Origin: Cunninghamia lanceolata
Taxonomy: Eukaryota > Streptophyta > Pinopsida > Cupressales > Cupressaceae
Direction: 5' to 3'
Assembly (NCBI GenBank): GCA_027924645.1
Contig: BSBN01000355.1
Location: 1,375,001 to 1,439,000, forward strand
Length of the DNA stretch: 64,000 nucleotides
Under the pieces are notes generated by a model. The model did no database searches, was not told the origin of the DNA, and worked only from the letters and a program-made list of their open reading frames with translations. Both the position numbers and the translations under genes were made by a program. Shown piece after piece: positions 1-10,397 of the stretch; the stretch's first letter is position 1, and the number at the start of each line of letters is the position of its first letter.

Positions 1-71
1 GATCTCCCCTTATTCTTGGACTTGGAACGGCCACGCTACTTCTCATCTTTGCCTTGTTCTTTTTGTCTTCC

Positions 72-674
72 TCAAACACTCAAAGCCTCTTTGGCATTCA
101 GAGAAACCTTCCTTCTCATCTCTTCAGAAAGTAGAGAACCAACAACATCCTCCATTGTCAAGATGACTGTAGGGCTCCCAATAGCCATAACTAGGCTGTC
201 CCATGAGTCTAGCAGCAAACACAACAAAATTTGGTACCTTTCTTCCTCATCCATTTTAACCCCAACCGAGGTCAACTGAGTCACCAACATATTGAATGTT
301 TTCAGATGCTTAGAAATTTGTCCACCTTCTTCCATTCTCAAGGAATACAACTCCTTCCTCAAGAAAATCTTATTCACTAGAGATTTAGCTTGATATATCT
401 CACCCAACTTCTTCCAATGCTTCTTTGAAGTGGGTTCTTCATGGACATTTATCAGAATCAAATCTGCAAGGCACAATCTTATGAGACCTTTAGCTTTTCT
501 ATCCATTACATCATACTTTGCAGCCAAATCTGGATCCATAGGCCTATGGACATTTTCATCCACTGCATCCCATAGATCCCGGTCAATCAACAGATCTTCC
601 GTCTTCAGCTTTCACATTTCAAAGTTTGTGCCAGAAAACTTCTCTACATCAATCCTCCTAGATGTGCTCGCCAT
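72..674 (-). pseudogene. Copia gag polyprotein fragment (UBN2-type)
   Basis: The ATG at 674 opens with MASTSRRIDVEKFSGTNFEM, the usual N-terminus of plant Copia gag. Typical Copia gag phrases follow: LWDAVDE, WKKLGEIYQ, LYSLRMEEG and an SLLSEEMRR-type segment. Gag packages element RNA into virus-like particles. An in-frame TGA sits where a Trp is normally found (about 612-614), and a second stop lies at 69-71. Basic Arg/Lys/Ser-rich sequence continues below position 69 in the same frame, as expected just ahead of a zinc knuckle. The copy is therefore dead. The family call is firm; the lineage within Copia is not resolved. Confidence 0.85.
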
Positions 675-784
675 TTGAAAAAGCCTGCAACAAGATCACA
701 AAGTATCCTCTGCACAAGCTCCCACTTAAACCTTGATTAGCAGAAAAAACCCAACAACCCACAACTGAAACCAAAGGTGATTAG

Positions 785-796
785 GCTCTAATACCA
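785..796 (-). other. Primer binding site of the left Copia element
   Basis: The reverse strand reads TGGTATTAGAGC two bases inside the LTR. This is one change from the common plant initiator-Met tRNA primer site TGGTATCAGAGC. Confidence 0.8.
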
Positions 797-798
797 CT

Positions 799-1486
799 TG
801 TAAGGAAGTTAAAGTAGAGGAAACAACTTCCTACGCCAATCTTGAGGAGAGACAATATGCAAAACTTTAAATCTGATCTAATAGCTACAGAAATTCTAGC
901 AACACTTTCAAAACATGAAATAAACAATAAAACACAAAACACCAGATATACGTGGGGAAAACCCTTTCGGGTGAAAAACCCCACACTCCAAAAGCCTTCT
1001 CAATGTATTCCAAATCCAATAACAAGATTACATACACTTGCAGAGCAAGTTTATTACAGAAGTATCACTAGTAAACAACTTTGGAAGAATTCCGGTATCA
1101 TTCCGATAGCATAACAATACCTGCAAACTCACACTATACAAACAACTCCTCAAGCCTCAAATTTATAGACTTCTGGCTATACAAGAAACCATCTGTGGTT
1201 TTACAAAACCATGTGCGAAGATTCTTAGCCAAGATTTCAGTCCCAAAATAAGCTCTCACGTCCAAAATAAAATCCCCTATTTTTGACCCTTACAAATGTC
1301 ATAGAATCTGTCATAATATGCCTAAAAATAGGCCTTCCATAATATACTACCATGTGGGCATCTTTTGACACCTAATAAACCAATTTTCAAGGCACCGACA
1401 ATGTGTAATAGTTGTAGGAAAATATTAAATAAAAATAACTATAACGGGAAATGTGCAGCAAGGTTGAGACACCTTGTATCCCAACA
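799..1486 (-). repeat. 5' LTR of the left Copia element (688 bp)
   Basis: The ends are TG/CA on the reverse strand and the inner end abuts the primer site. Near 951-990 is an inverted-repeat motif (ACGTGGGGAAAACCC ... GGGTGAAAAACCCCAC) of the type common in the R/U5 part of plant Copia LTRs. Confidence 0.8.
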
Positions 1487-1920
1487 GTGTAATGCCTATT
1501 TGTTGTAGTATTGTCTCACTAATGATTGATCAGTTGACTGTACATAAAAAAATCATGCGCATAAAAGATTCCATCCCTAGATGACAAATGAACAACTGTC
1601 CATTTTAAAAATTCGAGAATAGCATGCAGTTCTTGTCTTTGCATTATTGATAGTCGTATGAATAAAATCATAGAGAAGTACTAGGTGTACCCAGAAAACA
1701 AAATTTAGATTACATAAACCATACCAAGTTTGAGATCATGGTGAATTATTCCATTTCCATGTAAGCACTCCATTACTCGAGCAATGTCCAGTGCAAAGGT
1801 GAGAGCAAGATGCAAATCTAACTACTTTGGTTGTAAGTTCATCATGTATTTCCTTAGAGAACCACCCAACAACAGTTTTGTTACTAACACCATTACTGAC
1901 TCCTTGCAGGCCCTAATAAA

Positions 1921-2363
1921 CTATTTTACAAGAGGAGACAACTCAAATGTAAATTTTCATCTAAGAAAAAGTGTAAGTTGTTAAAGAAAGAACTGCAAAA
2001 GAAAATTAGTAAATTTGAATATCAAGTTGGGTCACATTCAGATCCAAACCACAAAAAGGTAGTTCAAAGGAAAAGCTTATCTAATATGTTCTCTCTTACA
2101 CAAATTACATTGAAACTCATGATTCAAAAAGTAGGACTAAAGAAGTTCATTCTAAGATGGGTAAGTAACTACAAGCCGCAAAGACATAAATGATTTATTG
2201 AATGTCACTTGTATGTTTCAACATGTGATAAGTCATTATTTGTACAATATATTTCATCATTGTAATGAAATTACTACAAAATGACACATTGCACCTTGCT
2301 GCATAAGTTATTTAACATTATTTGAAAAACTACTCCATACAGAAACGACTTGGTAGAACCAAC
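1921..2363 (-). other. Intron of the kinase pseudogene
   Basis: AT-rich sequence between exons B and C with a GT start (2363-2362) and AG end (1922-1921) on the reverse strand. I see no other feature in it. Confidence 0.7.
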
Positions 2364-2496
2364 CTTGACTAAATTCTTATGCTGCACACATGACAACAAA
2401 TTAACCTCTCTTGTGAATCATCCCTCTTGTTTGGCTATTTCTTTAGGGCTATCACCATGTTGTATTATCTTTATAGCCACAGTCTTGTCTTTGTAC

Positions 2497-3413
2497 CTGC
2501 ATAGTATGATGAAAATCATATTGCTAATTCCATAAGCATAATAGTTGGATCCCATGACAAAACAAGTGGTGTTCTTCCCAATCATCAATCATTCTCTTCA
2601 AGTTGATGTGTTCATACCAAAGATGATAAATAAAACAATAACAATAAATTAAAACTCAGAAATGAAAACATAGAGACATGTAACCAAAACTCCCTAGGAG
2701 ACTACCAACTGGTCAATTTCTCTTAGCAACAAGGGCTAATCTAGTAGACTCTACCGATATTGAATATATGGACTACAGACAAAATGGTCCCCCGGATTGT
2801 GGTTTTAGCAATAAGTTATGGTGTTTAATGCCATAAATAACCCAGAGTCAGAATCAGGCAGGGCTCACGCTCCCCACAATAATGCAGTGATTTAAGCACA
2901 ATTTGTAATCTGGAGTTCAATATCATCTACAAGGCAATAAGAGAAAAGGGTTTGTCAATAAGAAAAGACAAAAAAAGGCTAGGAATTTGGTGTTTCCCAA
3001 TAAGTTTGGGATAGTGCTTGAGCCCTTAGCCTCACCAATGCTAATCCAAAAACTCAACCAAATACACTTTCATTGTATTCCAGATGAAAAATGACCACAA
3101 CTCTTGTAGTAAAGAGGAAAATGTTCTTGATGTAAATATTATATTTGGGCAACCTTAATATCACTTGGTATGTCGAGAAGGAACAAAGAAATTTGTCATG
3201 GGAAGGGGAAGCTTAGCTCAATACTGAGCAATCTCTAAAATATATATGTCAAATTGGAGCTTATGGGTATTAAAATACTATTCCTTAGACCCCAACTGTT
3301 AAAACAAATGACAAATGAAAAATACGAGATGATTTAAAGGCATAGTTTCTCATGAGCCTTAAAGGTAAAAAAAAATTCCAGAGTACAAAGTAGGGAGGCA
3401 TAAAATAACTTAC
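2497..3413 (-). other. Intron of the kinase pseudogene
   Basis: It runs from GTAAGT (3413-3408) to CAG (2499-2497) on the reverse strand, about 917 bp. No coding segment or recognisable transposon was seen inside. Confidence 0.7.
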
Positions 3414-3583
3414 TTTCCCTCGTATACTTTTGCATGAGCACCTTCTCCAAATTTTGGTTCTACACAGAGAAGTTTTGGATCAATTAGCCATTATCCCCCA
3501 CTTGGAGATTATAAGTAGGGCTCTACATTGATTTGGGGCTCTGACCAACTTCTGGCTCTGTGTACAACCCAACATATTTAGTG

Positions 3584-4138
3584 TGATGCGGAGCATCTTC
3601 CCTAAGTTTCCTCCCTCACATTCTAGAGTGAAGTCTATTGCAGTTTGTTAGGGAAGTTTGTTTTGTTTTCAGTTATTTGTGGAACTGTTGTTGACTGCTT
3701 TGAAGACAGCCACAACTGTCCATTAAAGTGGCTTTTATTTAAGTTTGTAGAGTTGGTTTTAGGTTAGGACTCTAGTTGGTTGTAGATGTAGGGATTCACA
3801 GTTTTTTGAGTTAGTTCTTCTTTTAGTTTTTGGCTTTGCTGGAGAAGGATGGAAAGCAAGGGAGTTTGAGGCAGTGCAGAGGAGATTGGGAAAAATAGAG
3901 GTTCTGCTTGTTTCATGGTACTCATTGTTGTAAACAACTCTGGTTATTATTTCTAGTTAACTAAGTTCATAGAAATAATGTTTTGGTTGTGTTGATTGAA
4001 AACTAGTTATTAGATGTGAGGATTTTAAGCACCTGGAGATCTTTGTTTTTTTATTTACCTATATTCTCTACTAACTAAAACAAAATAGAGTATACTATTG
4101 AGGTAAACTTTTGGTTATTCTGAGTTTGAGCTGCATCA
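3584..4138 (+). repeat. 5' LTR of the chromovirus (555 bp)
   Basis: It begins TGATGCGGAGCATC and ends GCTGCATCA, and aligns almost base for base with 8624-9180. Differences are scattered single bases, which shows the insertion is not very recent. Confidence 0.95.
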
Positions 4139-4142
4139 GTTT

Positions 4143-4154
4143 TGGTATCAGAGC
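4143..4154 (+). other. Primer binding site, tRNA-iMet type
   Basis: TGGTATCAGAGC lies four bases after the 5' LTR, an exact match to the standard plant initiator-Met primer site. Confidence 0.9.
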
Positions 4155-4157
4155 AAA

Positions 4158-5150
4158 ATGAAAATGGCCCAAAGCGGAGCTCGCTTAGCCTGGGGTAGAA
4201 GAGGCAGGAGAAATGCTAGATTGAGGGGTTATGCAGATGATGAAGTGCTTAGAAGATTGCACGCCCTTGAGGCACGGTTGGCTCATGAGGATTCTAAAGA
4301 AGAACCAGAAGTTTAAAGGGGTTGAGGAGGAGCCATAGATCCCATGGAAATACTTATTGAGGCTTTAACCAAGCAAGGAATTAGAGTTAAGATTAAAGTC
4401 CCTAAATTTAAAGGTGAATTGAATCTAGAAATGTTCTTGGATTGGATTCAAGAATTAGAAAAATATTATGATATCAAAGGGATAGAAGAAACTGACCCAC
4501 GAAGGGTCAAAATTGCATCATCTAAAATGAAGTCCCATGCTGCTCTATGGTGGGAGAATCTCCAGAATGCTAGGAGAAGGCAGGAGAAAGAGAAAATCAG
4601 ATTGTGGCCTAAGATGTTAAAACATCAGAAAGCTAAGTTCATGCCCTCAGACTATCAGCAGAGGCTCTTTAAAGAATTCCAAAATCTAAAGCAAAAGGAG
4701 TTAACCATATCAACTTATACTGAGGAATTTTTGAAGTTGCAAATCAGGACTAATTTGCAAGAAGGTGATTAGCATGCAATAGCCAGATACATCAATGGGC
4801 TTAGATTTCAACTCCAAAATGAACTAGCCTTGCTCAAGGTGAATACTGTGGATGAGGCATATCAATTAGCCTTGAAAGTAGAGGAAAAACTGAATAGGTT
4901 GGGCAAGGTGACAAACAAAAGAGGTAGCAGTAATTCTAGTAGGGGTAGAGGAAGTTCCTCTAAATTAGCCAATGAAGAAGATCCAGAAGATATTGTGAAG
5001 CCAAACTTCCAAGGGAGGGGTGGATTTAAAGGTAGAGGAAGAGGACAACAATTTTCGGAAGGTTGGAAACCTTTGAAGTGCTTTATTTGTAATGATACCC
5101 ACAGGGCTATAGACTGTCCTCAAAACCCCAAGAGAGTGATGATGACTTAG
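4158..5150 (+). pseudogene. Chromovirus gag
   Basis: One frame opens with ATG at 4158 (MKMAQSGARLAWGRRGRR) and continues through stops at 4314, 4323, 4770 and 5148. The capsid part contains VPKFKGELNLEMFLDWI, SHAALWW and IARYINGL, typical of the Retrotrans_gag domain. An Arg/Gly/Ser-rich linker follows, then a zinc knuckle near 5077-5115 (CFICNDTHRAIDC). Its spacing is CX2CX3HX4C, one residue short of the usual CX2CX4HX4C, so metal binding would probably be impaired. Gag packages the RNA; this copy cannot be read through. Confidence 0.9.
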
Positions 5151-5579
5151 GAAGAAGAAAGGGAAGAACCCTTGATAGAAGAAGTTGAAGCAGAAATGGG
5201 TGAGACCTTGATGTTTAGAAGAACATTGATTGCTGGTGACAAAGAGACCCCCATAGTTGATTAGAGAAGAAATAGTGTGTTTCAAACACAATGTAAGTGT
5301 AAAGCTAAGGTGTGCAAACTGATTGTTGATGGAGGGTCTATAGATAATTTGGTAAGTACAAAAATGGTGCAAAAATTACAGCTGGTTTGTGTTCCAAAAC
5401 CAAATCCTTATAAAATTTCTTGGTTAAAGAAGGATCATAATGTGCTTGTGAATCAATCTTGCCTAGTTGACTTCAAAATTGGCCCTTATGAAGATAAGGT
5501 ATTTTGTGATGTAGTACCAATGGATGCTTATCACTTGTTATTAGGTAGACCTTGGCTATATGATAGAGATGTAACTTAG
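5151..5579 (+). pseudogene. Chromovirus aspartic protease
   Basis: This is in the same frame as gag and follows it directly after a TAG at 5148. A further TAG lies near 5262. The active-site region reads LIVDGGSIDNLVS at 5319-5357, a DGGS form seen in some plant chromoviruses in place of DSGA/DTGA. The second conserved segment HLLLGRPWLYDRDV lies near 5530-5575, followed by TAG. The protease would cut the gag-pol polyprotein. Confidence 0.85.
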
Positions 5580-5799
5580 CATGGTAAAGAAAATACCTAC
5601 GAGATACAACATGAGGGTAAACTCCATATATTGAAACCTTTTAAAGGAAAAGGAAGAACTGAAATAGCAGCTTTGTCTTTAATTACGGTGGGCTGAAAAG
5701 AGTTCTTTAAATAATCTAAGGAAGAGATTTGTTACCTACTTTACCCTTTAGAAAAGAAGAAATTAGATCAACGAACAATCCTGCAAGAATTGTTGTAAC

Positions 5800-6661
5800 A
5801 ATATTATGATTTGATACCATTTTATCTACCAGTTGGTTTGCCTCCTTCTACAGGCATTACTCACCAAATTGATCTAATTCTGGGTTCCAAACTCCCAAAC
5901 CATGCTGCTTATAGGTTGCTTCCTCTAGAAAATGAGGAGACAAATTACTGAATTAATTGAAAAGGGGTTTGTAAGAGAAATCATGAGTCTGTGTGCCACA
6001 CCCTCTTTACTCTCTCCTAAGAAGGGGAGGAAATGGAAGTTATGTATGGATTCTAGAGCCATTAACAAAATCATTGTGAAGTACTGATACCCACTACCCA
6101 GAATGGATGACTTATTAGATTGCTTGTTAGGTGCCAAAGTTTTCTCCAAGATCAACCTCAAAAGTTGATACCATCAGATTCGGATTCGTGAAGGTGATGA
6201 GTAGAAGACAACCTTCAAAACCAAGGATGGGTTATTTGAGTGGGTAGTGATGCCATTTGGATTGTCTAATGCTCCAGCTACCTTCATGCGCACTATGAAC
6301 TAGGTATTTAGATTAAACATTGGTAAATTTATCATAGTCTATCTTGGTTTTTAGTAAAACTATGGATGAGCATGTAGAACATTTGAGAGTGGTGCTTGAC
6401 ATACTCAGAGATGAAAGGTTGCTTATCAACCATGAAAAGAGTGAATTTTGCAAGGATAAATTGGTATTTCTGGGGAGTGTTATTTCAACAGATGGGTTGA
6501 GCATGGATCCTGAAAATGTTAAGGCTATTTTTGAGTGGCCTACTCCTCAAAGTATTACCGCGGTGAGAAGCTTTCATGGGCTAGTGAATTTTTATAAGCG
6601 ATTCATTAGAAATTTCAATAGCATAAATGCACCATTGATTGATTGCACGAAAGGAAACTGA
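5800..6661 (+). pseudogene. Chromovirus reverse transcriptase with active-site deletion
   Basis: Readable RT motifs are LIEKGFVREIMS, PSLLSPKKGRKWKLCMDSR, RMDDLLDCLLGAKVFS, YHQIRIREGDE and [15 protein letters not shown], in the order of a Gypsy RT. Stops interrupt it, for example in the 6082-6100, 6166 and 6301 areas. At about 6345, right after VYL, an 11-bp deletion removes the two catalytic Asp codons and shifts the frame. The downstream part (6350-6661, FSKTMDEHVEHLRVVL ... FLGSVIST) continues in another frame. Polymerase activity is impossible from this copy. Confidence 0.9.
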
Positions 6662-7072
6662 TGTGAGTTTTGAAAATCTCAAAAGAAAGGTTACTGAAGC
6701 ACCTATTCTTTGTATACTAGATTTTGAAAAACTTTTTATAGTTGAGTGTGATGCTTCAGGGGTAGCTATTAGTAGAGTGTTAAGCTAAGAAGGAAAACCT
6801 GTGGCTTTTTTCATTGAGAAATTAAATGAAGCTAAAAGGAGGTATACCACTTATGATAAATAATTCTATGTTGTGGTACAAGCATTAAAATATTGGAGGC
6901 ATTATCTACTACATAGGGAATTCATTTTGATGACTAATAATCAAGCCTTGAAGTACATAAATTCACAGGGTAAGCTATCCCACAAACATGTAAAATGGGC
7001 TTCATTCTTGCAGGCCTATACATTTGTTGTACAACATAGGAGTGGAAAACCAATGTAGTGGCTGATGCCTTA
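6662..7072 (+). pseudogene. Chromovirus RNase H domain
   Basis: Recognisable segments are PILCILDFEKLFIVECDASG, KPVAFFIEKLNEAKRRYTTY, LKYWRHYLLHREFILMTNN and VADALSR at the end. The first catalytic Asp (CDASG) is present. In-frame stops lie near 6786, 6861 and at the 7056 frameshift. It would degrade the RNA strand during cDNA synthesis. Confidence 0.85.
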
Positions 7073-8066
7073 AGTAGAAGATGCCATTTATTGGTTGTAA
7101 TGAGTCATGGGCTGGTTGGCTTTGAAGAAATGAATGATGAATATGTAAATGATTCCTATTTTGGCAACCTTTATGCAAATCTAAGTAGTCAAGACCATAC
7201 AACCATGCATCCATTTGAAGACTACCTTTTACTAGATGGCTTTTTATTTAAGGGGTCTCAACTTTGCATCCCCCTTTGGATCAAGGAGAGAAAAGCTTAT
7301 TAGAGAGATGTACTCCAATGGTTTGGGTGGACACTTTGGAAGAGACAAGACTTTTGGATTAGTAAGTGAGAAATTCTTTTGGCCTCATATTAGGAGAGAT
7401 GTGTACATGTTTGTTGCTGCTTGTAGAGTGTGCCAAAAAGCAAAAGGAGGACAGTAGAATACAGGTCTCTACATGCCTTTTCTAGTGCTAAGGGAACCGT
7501 GGACTGATATTTCTATGGATTTTGTCTTGGGGTTACCACCAACCCACAGAGGACATGATTCAGCATTTGTAGTAGTGGACCACTTTTCTAAAATGGCTCA
7601 TTTCATACCTTGTAAGAAGACAAATGATGCAAGTGAAGTGGCATATTTATTCTTTAGGGAAGTTGTAAGGTTGCATGGTATTCCAAAAACTATAACTAGT
7701 GACAAAGACACCAAATTTTTAAGCCACTTTTAGAGAGTCTTGTGGAGAAAGTTGGACAACAAGTTGCAATTCAGTTTAGCATACCACCCCCAAACCGATG
7801 GTCAAAGTGAGGTTGTGAATCAAAGCCTAGGCAATCTATTGAGGTGTTTAGTTGGAGACAATCCTCGACAATGGGATTTGGTGATACCTCAAGCTGAATT
7901 TGCCTATAATTCCAGCATAAAGAGGTCTATAGGTAAGTCTACATTTCAAGTGGTGTATGGTACAAATCCTAAGGGACTGGTGGACTTAGTTGATCTACCA
8001 ATGGAACTACATAACAGCCATGAAGCTTCAGACTTTGTAGAGCATATTAGAGAGGTACATCAATAA
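7073..8066 (+). pseudogene. Chromovirus integrase
   Basis: The N-terminal zinc-binding region (GGHFGRDKT ... CRVCQKAKGG, 7324-7455) keeps the second His and both Cys, but the first His position appears replaced (MYSNGLGGH). The catalytic core keeps all three acidic residues: Asp in [10 protein letters not shown] (about 7515), Asp in SDKDTKF (about 7705) and Glu in GQSEVVNQ (about 7805). Stops occur at 7456, 7731 and 8064, with frame changes near 7300. The core reads well, so decay is moderate. It would join element cDNA to the chromosome. Confidence 0.9.
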
Positions 8067-8429
8067 GTTAGTCACAAATTGCAGTCCATGAATGAGCAAT
8101 ATAAGAAGACTGCTGATCTACATTGAAGAAGACAGATCTTTCAAGAAGGAGAAATGGATATGGTACATTTGCGCAAGGAAAGATATCCCTGAGGTACCTA
8201 CAACAAGTTAAAGCCCAAAAAGATTGGACCTTGCAAGATCTTAAAGAGGATAAATGATAATGTCTATCAAATTAATTTGCCTGGAGACTTGGACATCAGT
8301 CCTATTTTTAATGTTGCTGACCTTTATTCACATTCAGCTATGACTAATGAGGATTAAGAGGAAGATGAGCAAAAGGAGAAGGAAAATACCAATTAGACCA
8401 AGCACTTGCCAAAGAAGAAGAGGGAGTAG

Positions 8430-8560
8430 GTTGAACGAGTGTTAGATACCAAGTTACTGGCTACACGATTTAGATCCTATAAGCTGTATTTTGTTAAATG
8501 TGAATGTCTTCCAGATTCTTACAACTCTTGGATCACCGAAGTTGATTTATTTACGTACAA
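8430..8560 (+). pseudogene. Integrase C-terminal chromodomain
   Basis: The segment VERVLDTKLLATRFRSYKLY followed by FVKCECLPDSYNSWITEVDL matches a chromodomain in order and spacing: a beta strand, YxVKWxG-like core (here YFVKCECLP) and the NSWITE helix start. The usual core Trp is Cys here. In chromoviruses this domain is fused to integrase and steers insertion towards certain chromatin marks. Confidence 0.8.
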
Positions 8561-8611
8561 CATAACTACTCTGTTTCATGTACCAAAACCAAGGGGTTCT
8601 AATTTTCTTAT

Positions 8612-8623
8612 AGAAGAGGAGGA
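8612..8623 (+). other. Polypurine tract of the chromovirus
   Basis: AGAAGAGGAGGA directly precedes the 3' LTR start TGATG. It would prime plus-strand synthesis. Confidence 0.75.
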
Positions 8624-9180
8624 TGATGTAGAGCATCTTCCCTAAGTTTCCTCCCTCATGTTCTGGAGTGAAGTCTGTTGCAGTTTGTTATAGAAGTTTG
8701 TTTTGTTTTCAGTTAATTGTGGAACTGTTGTTGACTGCTTTGAAGACAGCCACAATTGTCCGTTAAAGTGGCTTTTATTTAAGTTTGTAGAGTTGGTTTT
8801 AGGTTAGGACTCTAGTTGGTTGTAGAAGTAGGGATTCATAGTTTTTTTGAGTTAGTTTTTCTTTTAGTTTTTGGCTTTGTTGGAGAAGGATGGAAAGCAA
8901 GGGAATTTGAGGCAGCGTAGAGGAGATTGTGAAAAACAGAGGTTCTGCTTGTTTCATGGTACTCATTGCTGTAAACAAATCTGGTTATTATTTCCAGCTA
9001 ACTAAGTTCATAGGAATAATGTTTTGGTTGTGCTGATTGAAAATTGGTTATTAGATGTGAGGATTTTAAGCACCTAGAGATCTCTATTTTTTTTATTTAC
9101 CTATATTCTCTACTAACCAAAAAAGAACAAAGTATACTATTGAGGTAAACTTTTGGTTATTTTGAGTTTGAGTTGCATCA
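8624..9180 (+). repeat. 3' LTR of the chromovirus (557 bp)
   Basis: It starts TGATGTAGAGCATC after the polypurine tract and ends GTTGCATCA, followed by the TAGTG target duplication. Confidence 0.95.
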
Positions 9181-9185
9181 TAGTG

Positions 9186-9628
9186 CCTTCTGGAAGAACT
9201 CTAGTAGCTTTTACAGGCTCGATCCTTGCTATTCTTTTATCTTCCCCTAAAACCATTTGTGAATGGGACATTATAACTCAACACAGGGCATTCTATGCCC
9301 CCAAAAAATACCAGACAACGTGAGACGGTGAAGAAGTAGCGTAATGCGCTTGTTCAGACAAGTGTGAGACGGTGAAGCATTGTAGTCTTGTGTAACAAGT
9401 TTCCTATACCTAATATACAATTTAGACCGTCGATCTTCACCAAATATTGTACGGGAGGTTCATGGCTCCCGAGAAGATCGCAGACAATTTGTAATAGCTG
9501 TAGGACGCTTTTGCTGGGTTTGACGTGGACATTTACTATTGTTGACCCTAACATGTGTGGCTATGATCATTCCAATGGTCGTCCCTGTACCTAACATAAA
9601 TTTCAAACCGTTGATTTCCATTTATAAA
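9186..9628. other. Non-coding flank of the chromovirus
   Basis: Before the insertion this joined position 3578. It may hold 5' sequence of the kinase pseudogene, but no exon is readable. A short motif GTGAGACGGTGAAG occurs twice (about 9321 and 9363). A 40-bp degenerate motif (CTATACCTAATA ... ACCGTCGAT) near 9400 recurs near 9585. Confidence 0.4.
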
Positions 9629-9685
9629 ATTTAAATAATATTTATTGCAACCATGATGAAAATACCCAAAATCAAATCAAATGTA

Positions 9686-9952
9686 TAGGGGAAAAGACCA
9701 AATAGGTGAGATAGTTCCAATGGTTGAGATAGTATGTGCATTTAAGGCCCAATATTTTTTGAAGTTTAGTACTAGTAGTTGTGACTTTAAGGTTGTTAAT
9801 GTTATTATAAGTACTAATAATTGAATGAAATGTGCCCTTTAGTTTTAAAAGTAACCAATCATGTGATGCCACATCAGCCCACCAACAAAACATGATTTAA
9901 TGCACACCTATTGGTCCACCTTTTTTTGGAGAACTATTTGACACCTCAACAT
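9686..9952. mobile_element. 267-bp insertion, MITE-like
   Basis: Present in copy 1 and absent at the matching point of copy 2 (after 31990). It is flanked by ATGTA on both sides (9681-9685, 9953-9957). The ends share only a weak inverted similarity around CAAATAG. No coding potential, and the superfamily is unknown. Confidence 0.6.
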
Positions 9953-10011
9953 ATGTAAAATCAAATTAAATCCATATTTCTGTACCCAAAATTAAATGAA
10001 ATCTATTTGTT

Positions 10012-10115
10012 CTCTACCATGTCCATGCGTAAATCAAATCAACCAAAAGGAAATATTCTATTTGTTCTGTACCCTGTCCATGCGTAAATCAAATCAATCA
10101 AAAGGAAATCAGATA
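10012..10115. repeat. Two-copy tandem repeat, about 55 bp
   Basis: The unit TCTATTTGTTCTxTACC.TGTCCATGCG followed by TAAATCAAATCAA occurs twice in succession. The matching site in copy 2 has a single unit plus the foldback insertion. Confidence 0.7.
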
Positions 10116-10307
10116 AGAAGATTCCACTTTAGAATAAATTGCAAAGCAGCATTTAAACCTTCAAATTCAACAGTTTAATATTTGCATTCCCACGCGCATT
10201 TGTTTTAATATTTCGTCTCTTGTCTGCTACAGTGAGTAATCAGATAAGATTTTTTTTGGAAAACCAAACAATAATAACGACAATGAGCAAACTCAAGACA
10301 TGCTCAT

Positions 10308-10397
10308 TGTCTCTGCAAATCCAAATTCTGCATATCCCACAATCATTGCAGGCAACGAGAATAGATCTCTTTGAGGCATCCTGTCAAACAAGAACGT
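10308..10397 (-). pseudogene. PPR repeat remnant, copy 1
   Basis: Thirty codons on the reverse strand read TFLFDRMPQRDLFSLPA then MIVGYAEFGFAET. This matches the S/P repeat boundary of PLS-class pentatricopeptide proteins (LFDRMPxRDxxSWNAMIxGYxxNGxxxxA). The Trp-Asn of SWN is replaced by LP. Nothing PPR-like follows on either side. The same remnant sits at 32471-32560, so it predates the segment duplication. PPR proteins bind organellar RNA; this is only a fragment. Confidence 0.7.

Larger units (their letters stand above)
1..1486 (-). mobile_element. Copia LTR retrotransposon, 5' part, reaching past the window edge
   Basis: Read on the reverse strand, the order is LTR (1486 to 799), a tRNA-iMet-type primer site, then a Copia-style gag. 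The LTR begins TGTTGGG and ends CTTACA, so it has the usual TG...CA ends. The element continues past position 1, so the protease, integrase, RT and 3' LTR are not visible. The five bases outside the LTR (GTGTA, 1487-1491) would be one copy of the target duplication. It lies beyond the 3' side of the kinase pseudogene at 1725-3490 and may have removed that gene's last exons. Confidence 0.85.
1725..3490 (-). pseudogene. Raf-like Ser/Thr protein kinase pseudogene (three exons)
   Basis: Three reverse-strand exons join in phase. Exon A (3490-3414) encodes LIDPKLLCVEPKFGEGAH...VYEGK, the Gly-rich loop, and ends at GTAAGT. Exon B (2496-2364, 133 bp) encodes VAIKII with the ATP-binding Lys and REVNLL, and is bounded by CAG and GT. 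Exon C (1920-1725, 196 bp) encodes FIRACKESVMVLVTK, LDLHLALTFALDIARVME and HHDLK, and is bounded by AG and GTATGG. The order and splice phases match plant Raf-like (HT1/C-group) MAPKKK-type kinases. Lesions: TAA just before exon A, TGA in exon B at an expected Arg codon, TAG in exon C after QPK, and the catalytic HRD has become HHD. The activation segment and C-lobe exons are not found. These kinases normally phosphorylate cytosolic signalling proteins; this copy cannot. Confidence 0.85.
3584..9180 (+). mobile_element. Ty3/Gypsy chromovirus, full length, inactive
   Basis: A complete structure is visible: 5' LTR 3584-4138, primer site 4143-4154, gag-protease-RT-RNase H-integrase-chromodomain in Gypsy order, polypurine tract 8612-8623, and 3' LTR 8624-9180. 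Both LTRs begin TGATG and end GCATCA. The 5-bp target duplication TAGTG is present at 3579-3583 and 9181-9185. The domain order (integrase after RNase H) and the C-terminal chromodomain make it a chromovirus. Many in-frame stops and one 11-bp deletion at the RT active site make it inactive. It entered about 90 bp upstream of kinase exon A. The clade within chromoviruses is not resolved. Confidence 0.95.

Noticed and set aside
781..1114. Open frames inside the left Copia LTR on both strands
   Set aside because: They fall inside an LTR with clear ends and contain only the translated LTR hairpin; no protein motif.
4965..5372. 135-codon reverse frame over chromovirus gag
   Set aside because: Shadow of the forward gag-protease frame, which carries the conserved motifs.
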